Part shown: in pieces, positions 51,881 to 58,283 of the stretch
How positions within the stretch are numbered: position 1 is the first letter of the stretch
Layout: every line of letters starts with the position of its first letter
NCBI GenBank assembly: GCA_020639115.1
Contig: JACKHG010000020.1
Coordinates: forward strand, 1 to 58,283
From: Phycisphaerales bacterium
Lineage (GTDB): Bacteria; Planctomycetota; Phycisphaerae; UBA1845
Direction: 5' to 3'
DNA length: 58,283 nucleotides
Notes under the pieces: model-generated
What the model saw: only the letters and a program-made list of their open reading frames with translations
Told to the model about the DNA's origin: nothing
The model's database searches: none
Translations under genes and position numbers: made by a program

Positions 51881-53317
51881 ATGAACCGATCGCTCCAGAT
51901 CAGCCTCGTCGGTGCGGCGCTGGTGGCTGCACTCGTCATTGCACTCAACCCGTTTGCGGGATGCACGCCCGCCACGCCGGGTACGAACGGCGACCCGCCC
52001 GGCGGCGACGTCAACAGCAACGGCGACACGACGCCCGGCACGATCGACATCAACTCGACCGGCGTGGCCGCGGGCGGCGTCCTGGCTGAGCGGCTGATGC
52101 CGGCGGATCTCACCCACGTCGGCGCCTTCCGCCTGCCGGACGAGTTCAACTGGGGCGCGCGTGGCATCGCCTATTACCCCGCGGGTAACGGCGGCGCCGG
52201 CTCCCTGCTCGTCACCGGGTTCGAACTGCTCAGCGACCCCGCCCACCCCGGCGAAACCTGCTGGGATCCCTCCTGGACCTGCTCGGCCTACTTCGGTGAG
52301 GTCGCGATTCCCACGCCGGCAACCGGCGGGGACTTCGAGGATCTGCCCGCCGCGGAGTTGCTCACGCCGCTCACCGCGTTCGACGGCGGACTCGCCTCCA
52401 CCGTCCACCGCGAGTACCTCTTCGTCGACGACATCGCCTACGTGCCGCGCCGCGGCACCCAAACCACCGACAAGATTTACGGTTCGCTCAACCTCTGGTA
52501 CGCCGAGGGCGTCATCGGCGAAGGAACGTTTCCCACGATCTGGATGTCCGACCTCACCGGCGCCAACGCCCGCGGCATGTTCCACGTCGGTCCCGACGAA
52601 ACACCCTTCCACGGCCGCAAGAGCGGCGCCTACCTGTTCACCGTGCCCACCTGGTACGCCGACCAGTACCTCGGCGGCCGCACGCTCGTCACCGGACGCT
52701 CGCGCGGCACGCCCGCGGACGGCACGGAACCGCTGACCATCCGCGGCGGATCGCAGGGTCCGACGCTCTTTGCCTTCGCACCGTTCGACTCCGACACGCC
52801 CGCCGGCAACCTCGACGCCCTGCCCATGCTCTACTACCGCGTGGCGTTCCCCGCCTGCGGCGGGCCGAACGTCGGCGCGCCGGCCAACTGCGACTATCCC
52901 GACTTCACCATGTGCGACGAGTGGTCGGGCGGAGCCTTCGTGGACAACGGCACCCGGCGGGCGGTCGTGCTGCTCGGCTACAAGGGTCTTGGGGAAAACT
53001 GTTACGACGAACCGCCCGTCGAGTGCCACGACCCCTGCAGCGACGCCCACGGGTACCACTGCCAGCCATACGAGCGGCAGGTCATCTTCTACGACGTGCA
53101 CGAACTCGGCCGCACCGCCCAGGGCGGCCAGAACCCCTGGGTCGTCGTGCCCTACGCCGTCTGGCGTCCGGCCGAGTTCCTTCTCGCGGGCAGCGTCTGC
53201 TGGAACGCCGGCGGCGTCGCCTATGACTCCGCGGGCCGCCGCCTCTTCATGGTCGAACGCGGCTTCGGCGATGGCGAACTCAACGCAGCCGTCGTGCATG
53301 TCTGGTCGGTTGGCTAG
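51881..53317 (+). CDS. secreted lipoprotein of unknown function
   Basis: 478 aa. The lipoprotein signal is LVAALVIALNPFAGC, followed by a Gly/Pro/Thr/Asn-rich linker (to about residue 60). The remainder is soluble and beta-rich with blade-like pieces such as DLTHVGAFRLPDEFNWGARGIAYYP, SLLVTGFELLSD and GGVAYDSAGRRLFMVERGFGDGE, so a propeller fold is likely. A Cys-rich stretch (ENCYDEPPVECHDPCSDAHGYHC) may be disulfide-bonded. I do not recognise a catalytic motif. GAGG lies upstream of the ATG. Confidence 0.65.
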   Translation: MNRSLQISLVGAALVAALVIALNPFAGCTPATPGTNGDPPGGDVNSNGDTTPGTIDINSTGVAAGGVLAERLMPADLTHVGAFRLPDEFNWGARGIAYYPAGNGGAGSLLVTGFELLSDPAHPGETCWDPSWTCSAYFGEVAIPTPATGGDFEDLPAAELLTPLTAFDGGLASTVHREYLFVDDIAYVPRRGTQTTDKIYGSLNLWYAEGVIGEGTFPTIWMSDLTGANARGMFHVGPDETPFHGRKSGAYLFTVPTWYADQYLGGRTLVTGRSRGTPADGTEPLTIRGGSQGPTLFAFAPFDSDTPAGNLDALPMLYYRVAFPACGGPNVGAPANCDYPDFTMCDEWSGGAFVDNGTRRAVVLLGYKGLGENCYDEPPVECHDPCSDAHGYHCQPYERQVIFYDVHELGRTAQGGQNPWVVVPYAVWRPAEFLLAGSVCWNAGGVAYDSAGRRLFMVERGFGDGELNAAVVHVWSVG

Positions 53318-53349
53318 ATTCTAGACGGCCGGTCATCGAATCGGGTGTG

Positions 53350-53366
53350 CGTCCGTGAAACGGACG
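53350..53366. terminator. possible hairpin after the lipoprotein gene
   Basis: CGTCCGT-GAA-ACGGACG forms a perfect seven-pair stem with a three-base loop, 33 bases after the lipoprotein stop. No T run follows, so it may be a weak or factor-dependent terminator, or only an mRNA 3' stabiliser. Confidence 0.35.
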
Positions 53367-53453
53367 TCCCCCAATCGTCCTGGAATCGCTGCAAGTGACA
53401 GTCACGAGCCAGTTGTTCTTGCTTTCCGCCTATGCGCAGAGTAGGCTTAAACC

Positions 53454-53678
53454 ATGACGTTTCGCGGACGCATCAAGAACGGCCAGATCACGCTGGACGA
53501 GCCCGCCCGTTTGCCTGAAGGCGCGAGTGTCGTCGTGGAGGTGGTGTCCGCGCCCGAGCAGGGCCCCAATGACGATCTCGCCGATCTCCTCCTGCGCCAC
53601 GCGGGCAAGGGTGTCGAGTTGCCCGCAGATCTGGCGGCCCAGCATGATCGTTACGCGCATGGCAAACCCAATCCGTGA
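53454..53678 (+). CDS. AF2212-like antitoxin
   Basis: 74 aa. The start MTFRGRIKNGQITLDEPARLPEGASVVVEVVSAP is the compact beta-hairpin of AF2212-like (DUF104) antitoxins; the rest is a helix that would bind the toxin. The stop overlaps the GTG start of the PIN gene by four bases (GTGA, 53675-53678), the arrangement of a coupled toxin-antitoxin operon. Confidence 0.72.
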   Translation: MTFRGRIKNGQITLDEPARLPEGASVVVEVVSAPEQGPNDDLADLLLRHAGKGVELPADLAAQHDRYAHGKPNP

Positions 53679-54076
53679 AGCGGACCTTCGTAGATAGCTT
53701 TTACCTGCTCGCGTTGTTCAATCCGCGCGATTTCGCCCACGAGCGCGCCGTTCACGAGGCACAGTCGATTCAGGGTACGCTAATCACGACTGACTGGGTG
53801 CTGACCGAAACGGCGGATGCACTGAGCGGGGCTGCGAATCGTGCAGGTTGCGTCGCGCTGATTGAGGATCTCCGGCGTTCACCACGTGTTGAAATCGTGC
53901 ATGCTTCGCGCGGACTCTTTGAAGCGGGGTGGCACCTCTACCAGCAGCGTCCGGACAAGGAGTGGTCGCTGACCGACTGCATTTCCTTTGCAACGATGGA
54001 GAAATGGGCCGTTGTCGATGCGTTGACCGGAGATCGCCACTTTGAGCAGGCCGGATTCACGGCATTGCTCAAGTAG
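53675..54076 (+). CDS. PIN-domain (VapC-like) toxin RNase
   Basis: 133 aa. Acidic residues expected for Mg binding are visible: Asp in TFVDSFYLLALFNP, Glu in WVLTETADAL, Asp in SLTDCISFATM and Asp in DALTGDRHFEQAGF. PIN toxins cut tRNA, rRNA or mRNA when the antitoxin is degraded. The start is GTG inside the antitoxin stop. It is unlinked in sequence to the hipBA module at the other end. Confidence 0.82.
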   Translation: MKRTFVDSFYLLALFNPRDFAHERAVHEAQSIQGTLITTDWVLTETADALSGAANRAGCVALIEDLRRSPRVEIVHASRGLFEAGWHLYQQRPDKEWSLTDCISFATMEKWAVVDALTGDRHFEQAGFTALLK

Positions 54077-54183
54077 CTTTCGTCTGCGAACGTTGACCAG
54101 CACATCTTGACCCCTCGGGTGCCCCGTCGTACGCTCGCTCCTGTGTAAGTGTATCGAACAGCTCTGAAGAAGGATGCCGCGAC

Positions 54184-55383
54184 GTGAACTTTGCACCGAT
54201 CGTCCCCGCCCACCGCACCGACAACGTCACCTACGCCGTGCGCGACGTCGTCGTCCTCGCCGAGAGAGTCGCCGCCAGCGGCATGAAGATGTCGTACCTC
54301 AACATCGGCGACCCCAACCTGTTCGACTTCGAGACGCCGCCGCACATCATCGCGGCCTGTCATGAGGCCATGCGCGCGAACCGCAACGGTTACGCGCCCT
54401 CCTCCGGCATCAAGGGCGCCGTCGCCGCCATCCGCCGCCAGGCCGACCGCAGCCAGATCCGCGACGTGCAGCACGTCTTCGTCACCAGCGGAGCGAGCGA
54501 GGCGATCGAGTTGGCCCTCACCGCGCTCGTCAACCCCGGCGAGAACGTGCTCACGCCCTCACCGGTCTACCCGCTCTACACGGCTGTGCTCGCCAAGCTC
54601 GGCGCGGTCAACAACCCGTACTACCTCGACGAGGCGAACAACTGGGAGCCCGACATCGCGGACATCCGCGCCAAGATCAACGCGCAGACGCGGGCGATCA
54701 TCGTGCTCAACCCGAACAACCCCACCGGCACGGTTTACTCGCCGGAGACGCTCAAGGCCATCCTCGAACTGGCTGCCGAGCACAGCCTCGTCGTCTTCAG
54801 CGACGAGATATACGACAAGCTCATTCTCGACGGCGCCGCGTTCACGTCGATCGCCTCGCTGGCGGCGGACGTGCCGGTCGTCACCTTCAACGGCATGAGC
54901 AAGGCGTACATCGTCCCCGGGTGGCGGATCGGGTGGGGCATGGTCAGCGGCAAGCCCGACGTGGTCGGCGCGTACTGCGACGCGATCCGCAAGCTGGAGC
55001 GGGCGCGGCTTTCCGCCAACCACCCGGAGCAGTACGCGATCGCCGCCGCGCTCGACGGGTCGCACGCCTACCTCGAGCCTGTGCTGGCCAAGTTGCGCCG
55101 CCGGCGCGACCTCACCGTCGAGCGGCTGAACGCGATCGACGGCATCAGTTGCGTGCCCCCACAGGCCGCGTTCTACGCGTTCCCGCGGATCGAGCTGGGC
55201 GTTGAGGACAAGGTCTTCGTCGAGCGCCTCATTGAAAAAACCGGCACAGTCTGCGTTCACGGCAGCGGTTTTGGCCAGCGCCCCGGCACCCAGCACTTCC
55301 GCGTGGTCTTCCTCCCCCCGGAGGACGTCCTCGAACGGGCCTTCGACGGCATCGCCAAGGTGGCAGCCGAGTACCGCCGGTAA
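54184..55383 (+). CDS. AlaA-like pyridoxal-phosphate aminotransferase
   Basis: 399 aa, fold type I. Signatures: YLNIGDPNLFDFETPPHI, NGYAPSSGIKGAVAAIRRQ, VFVTSGASEAIELALTALVNPGENVL, IVLNPNNPTGTVYSPETL, VFSDEIYDKLILDG and the PLP lysine in FNGMSKAYIVPGWRIGW. This is closest to the AlaA-type alanine/glutamate-pyruvate aminotransferases. It would feed pyruvate or another 2-oxoacid to the oxidoreductase. The GTG at 54184 is the start; GAAGAAGGA lies about 11 bases before it. Confidence 0.87.
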   Translation: MNFAPIVPAHRTDNVTYAVRDVVVLAERVAASGMKMSYLNIGDPNLFDFETPPHIIAACHEAMRANRNGYAPSSGIKGAVAAIRRQADRSQIRDVQHVFVTSGASEAIELALTALVNPGENVLTPSPVYPLYTAVLAKLGAVNNPYYLDEANNWEPDIADIRAKINAQTRAIIVLNPNNPTGTVYSPETLKAILELAAEHSLVVFSDEIYDKLILDGAAFTSIASLAADVPVVTFNGMSKAYIVPGWRIGWGMVSGKPDVVGAYCDAIRKLERARLSANHPEQYAIAAALDGSHAYLEPVLAKLRRRRDLTVERLNAIDGISCVPPQAAFYAFPRIELGVEDKVFVERLIEKTGTVCVHGSGFGQRPGTQHFRVVFLPPEDVLERAFDGIAKVAAEYRR

Positions 55384-55616
55384 GCCCGCCGTCCTCGCAC
55401 CTGCTCGTCGCCCGCCGCGGCGCAAGGTGTATCCGCCATAAGGGTTACCCCCCAGGCCCGACCGGCTGGAGCATCCACCCCAACCGCCGGTTGCGAGCCC
55501 CCCTCGGCAGGGGTAAAATCCGCCCCCTGAACGCGGGCCGGCGTTTCCAAGTCCTTGCGCGGTGCCGGCCGGTTCGTGCCCGCGGCGTGCGAACTGCTCG
55601 CCGCACCCGGTTGACC

Positions 55617-58220
55617 ATGAAAAACTGCCCGAGCGATGATGAACTCGATCGGTATCGCGCGCACGCGCTCGACGCCACCGCTGCGCAGCGCGTCGCCTCC
55701 CATCTCACCACTTGCGCCCGCTGCCGTCAGCGCAACACCGCCCGTTTCCTCGATGCCCTGCCGCACGGCGAAGACACATCCGCGACGCGAATCATCGACA
55801 CCAATACGGGATGCGCATCGTCCGCCTCCACCGTCCCAGCGTCGCCCGGAGCATCACCCGCCGCCGGACGGCCCCACGCTGGACCCGGTTCAGATTTCCA
55901 CGAGGGCGATCCACCCGGTCCGCCACACATTGCCGGTTACCACGGCTTCCGTGAGATCCACCGTGGCGGCCAGGGCATCGTCTACCAGGCCGTGCAACGT
56001 TCCACCCAGCGCAAAGTCGCCATCAAGCTGCCGCTGGATGACCGTGACCCCGCCGGCGTCAGTCGCAAACGCTTCGAACGCGAAATTCAGCTCGTCGCCC
56101 AACTGCAACACCCCAACATCGTCGCCGTGTTCGACTCCGGCATCACCCGGGACAACCGCCGCTACTTCATCATGGACTACATCCGCGGACTCCCGCTGCG
56201 CGACTACGTCCGGCGCAACCAAGTGCCCCTCGAGGCCACCCTGCGGCTGTTCTGCAACCTCTGCCGCGCCGTGCACCACGCCCATCTGCGCGGCGTCGTC
56301 CACCGCGACCTGAAACCGAGCAACGTGCTCGTCACCGCCGACGGGATCGTCAAGGTGCTCGACTTCGGTCTGGCCAAGTCGCTCGTCGCCGCGATCGACA
56401 CCGTCGTCTCGACGACCGGCCAGTTCATCGGCACCCTCGCCTACACCGCCCCCGAGCAGCTTCGCGGCCGCCTCGACGAAGTCGACCAGCGCAGCGACAT
56501 CTACTCGCTCGGCGTCATGCTCTACGAGCTGCTCACCGGCCGCTACCCGTTTGTCCAGCCGGGCGAGCTCGAGCGGCTCGTGGAGCAGTTCGCGACCGCC
56601 CCGCCGCTTCCGCCCAGCGAGGCCTGGACGCCCGCGGCAGGGATTTCCCGAGAGGCCGATTCCGCCGCCCGCTCACCCGGCAACCCCATCGACACCGACC
56701 TCGAGACGATCGTGCTCAAGACGCTCGCCAAGGAGAGTCACCGGCGCTACGCGACCGCCGAGGATCTCGCCCAGGACCTCGAACTTTACCTCGCCGGCGA
56801 GCCCATCGCCGCCCGGCGCGACAGCATCGCCTACGTGCTCAAGACGCGCCTGCGCAGCGTCAGCCAGCGTCACCGCGTGCTGTCGCTCGCCGCCTGCTTC
56901 GTCACGGCACTCCTGTTCACCAGACTCGTCGGCATGCCGCTCGCGTACCGCTGGACGCACTTCAACGAGTGGTATCAACGCGCCCTCACCAACGCTCTGC
57001 CGGCGCCGGCCGATCCCCACGCGCTGGCCGACATCCGCCTCATCGCATTGTCCGATCAGACCGATGTCAAAGCCCTGGCGCGATCCGAGGGCCTCACCGA
57101 CGTCGACGCTGGTGTGCCGCGCAGTCTGCGCGGCCTGCACGGCCGCCTCATGGAAAAACTCGTCGACGCCCATCCGCGCGCCGTGGCCTACGATATCACC
57201 TTCGTCGCGGCCTCGCCGTACGACGAGGCCTTTGCACGCGGCGCGCAGGCGCTGCGCGACGCCGGAACCCCCGTCCTCGTCGCGGTCCCCCGCTGGTGGC
57301 TCGACAGTGCATCACCCGTCGCGCTGAGCCCCGCGATCGCGCGCCACACCCTCTTCGGCTGCGCCACCGGCGGCTGCACCGCCGACGCTCCCTGGCGCAT
57401 CCAGCTCTTCGCCAAGCGCGGCGCGCGCGACCCCTACCCGTCGCTGGCCCTCGCGGCGTTCGCCGCTTTCCGCCAGCCCGCAGCCCGCGCCGAGTTCAAG
57501 CTCAACGCCGACCGTGACGCCATCGACGTGGTCTACTGGCAAACCATGCCGGCCAGCGACCTGCCGCAAAGCCTCTCAGCCACGGACCACGTCGCGTTCT
57601 CGCTTCTCCTGCCAAGCGATGATGGCTCGGGCAATCACGATCCGGACTACGGCTTGCAGCCCGACGACAGCCTTGGCCTGCTGCTCGTGGATATCCCCGC
57701 CACAGCCGCGTTCGAAAACATCACGCTGAAATACGGCGAAGTGATGAACGCCTCCCCGCAAGCGTTGCGGAAGTGGTTCGCCGACCGGCTGATCCTCGTC
57801 GCGGACCTGCGCGCCGGCGTGGACCGCCACGCGCACCCCGACGGCCGCACCCTGCCCGGTTGCTACGCCAAGATCGCCAGCATGGCCAGCATGCTCAACA
57901 CCGCGCCCCTGCGCGTCGGCGGCAACGCGGCGGACGCCCGTCCACGGCGGTACGCCCCGCTGCTGCTCGGATTGATCGTCGCCGGAGTCGTGCTCGGCTA
58001 CCGTCTCGGCGCACGCCGCCTGGCGCGCTGGGCAGCCGCCCTGGCCCTCGCTGTGCTTGTCGTCATCGGGCACGTCGTGCTGTTCGCGTCCCGAGGCTAC
58101 CTCATCAACCCTCTGCCCGCGCTCGTCGGGTTGGGGTGCGCTGTCGAACTCGCGGCAGCCGTCAGGTGCTTCACGCGTTACCGACCCATTCCTGCCTCAG
58201 AAAGGAGCCGACTCTCATGA
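55617..58220 (+). CDS. Ser/Thr protein kinase with zinc-finger N-terminus and CHASE2 domain
   Basis: 867 aa from ATG 55617. The N-terminal zinc-finger-like motif (CPSDDELDRY ... HLTTCARC, 4-36) resembles anti-sigma zf-HC2 segments. The Hanks kinase follows at about 107-400: HRGGQGIVYQA (degenerate G-loop), Lys137 (VAIKLP), HRDLKPSN (229-236), DFG (249-251) and APE (278-280), so it should be active. One transmembrane helix near 425-447 leads to a CHASE2 sensor (RSLRGLHGRLMEKLVDAHPRAVAYDITF), then three closing helices. The sensor is outside, the kinase inside. It overlaps the next gene's start by four bases (ATGA). Confidence 0.88.
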   Translation: MKNCPSDDELDRYRAHALDATAAQRVASHLTTCARCRQRNTARFLDALPHGEDTSATRIIDTNTGCASSASTVPASPGASPAAGRPHAGPGSDFHEGDPPGPPHIAGYHGFREIHRGGQGIVYQAVQRSTQRKVAIKLPLDDRDPAGVSRKRFEREIQLVAQLQHPNIVAVFDSGITRDNRRYFIMDYIRGLPLRDYVRRNQVPLEATLRLFCNLCRAVHHAHLRGVVHRDLKPSNVLVTADGIVKVLDFGLAKSLVAAIDTVVSTTGQFIGTLAYTAPEQLRGRLDEVDQRSDIYSLGVMLYELLTGRYPFVQPGELERLVEQFATAPPLPPSEAWTPAAGISREADSAARSPGNPIDTDLETIVLKTLAKESHRRYATAEDLAQDLELYLAGEPIAARRDSIAYVLKTRLRSVSQRHRVLSLAACFVTALLFTRLVGMPLAYRWTHFNEWYQRALTNALPAPADPHALADIRLIALSDQTDVKALARSEGLTDVDAGVPRSLRGLHGRLMEKLVDAHPRAVAYDITFVAASPYDEAFARGAQALRDAGTPVLVAVPRWWLDSASPVALSPAIARHTLFGCATGGCTADAPWRIQLFAKRGARDPYPSLALAAFAAFRQPAARAEFKLNADRDAIDVVYWQTMPASDLPQSLSATDHVAFSLLLPSDDGSGNHDPDYGLQPDDSLGLLLVDIPATAAFENITLKYGEVMNASPQALRKWFADRLILVADLRAGVDRHAHPDGRTLPGCYAKIASMASMLNTAPLRVGGNAADARPRRYAPLLLGLIVAGVVLGYRLGARRLARWAAALALAVLVVIGHVVLFASRGYLINPLPALVGLGCAVELAAAVRCFTRYRPIPASERSRLS

Positions 58221-58283
58221 GCCTCTCACGTCGTCTCATCGTCGCCATCCTGCTCATCACCCTCGCCGGCTGCTGTGCCAAGC
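58217..58283 (+). CDS. lipoprotein, 5' end only
   Basis: Only 22 codons are in the window. MSLSRRLIVAILLITLAGC is a lipoprotein signal with lipobox LAGC. AAAGGAG (58200-58206) is the ribosome site, and the ATG overlaps the kinase stop, so it is translated with the kinase. The mature protein lies beyond the right edge; a kinase-associated FecR- or surface lipoprotein is possible but unproven. Confidence 0.6.
   Translation, partial: MSLSRRLIVAILLITLAGCCAK

Noticed and set aside
53675..54076. PIN gene as part of a larger defence island.
   Set aside because: Neighbours are a lipoprotein and an aminotransferase; no nuclease/helicase partners, so it is treated as a plain toxin-antitoxin pair.
1..58283. 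Prophage, integrative element, CRISPR or biosynthetic cluster.
   Set aside because: No integrase, capsid, terminase, att repeat, regular spacer array, or NRPS/PKS module was seen; the two toxin-antitoxin pairs and the ACP alone do not indicate one.

Overview
The window is GC-rich (by eye about 65%) bacterial chromosome, most likely from a member of the Planctomycetota. Nothing here is a phylogenetic marker, so this is inferred from gene content: a DUF1800/DUF1501 pair, a TIGR03960-type radical SAM protein, a prepilin-type protein, dockerin/EF-hand-like and Cys-rich secreted proteins, a zinc-finger/CHASE2 Ser/Thr kinase, and CCGC-N12-GCGG intergenic repeats of a type I associate with planctomycetes. 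I saw no rRNA, tRNA, CRISPR array or insertion sequence.

Layout. 0-2 kb: a hipB-hipA module with a perfect palindromic operator, followed by the start of a DUF6933 gene. 2-6 kb: an arylsulfotransferase-like secreted protein and a beta-CASP nuclease. 6-9 kb: a four-subunit 2-oxoacid:ferredoxin oxidoreductase operon. 9-12.9 kb: a GbsR-type regulator and a conserved-looking operon (DoxX-like, DUF3419/BtaA-like, DUF2071, SAM methyltransferase, small membrane protein). Three or four of its genes are broken by many frameshifts although starts, ribosome sites and gene ends remain. 13-28 kb: mostly secreted and housekeeping genes (Cys-rich repeat protein, saccharopine-dehydrogenase-like enzyme, PhnD-like lipoprotein, radical SAM protein, pseudopilin, CheX/CheY, Pcm, SAM hydrolase, DUF1800/DUF1501, PQQ-type sugar dehydrogenase). 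28-30 kb: a radical SAM/Gfo-Idh-MocA gene pair.

30-49.5 kb is the most interesting part, a probable cell-wall salvage region. It has murQ overlapping a sodium:solute symporter, a glycoside-hydrolase-like lipoprotein, a DUF3604 protein, a divergent N-acetylmuramoyl-L-alanine amidase, a sugar nucleotidyltransferase, nagB (with a poly-G frameshift) and one 1155-residue exported protein. That protein joins four hydrolase-type domains: DUF1460, class-A beta-lactamase-like, C39-like peptidase and VanX-like D-Ala-D-Ala dipeptidase, all with their catalytic motifs visible. Between them lies a metabolic block: ADP-forming acyl-CoA ligase, an acyl carrier protein, and a LeuA-superfamily synthase that may be a Re-citrate or homocitrate-type synthase.

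49.5-58.3 kb: a TPR membrane protein, a secreted lipoprotein, an AF2212-like/PIN toxin-antitoxin pair, an AlaA-like aminotransferase, the CHASE2 kinase and the start of a lipoprotein gene. The oxidoreductase, ADP-forming ligase and aminotransferase together would support amino-acid fermentation: transaminate, oxidise the 2-oxoacid to acyl-CoA with reduced ferredoxin, then conserve ATP.
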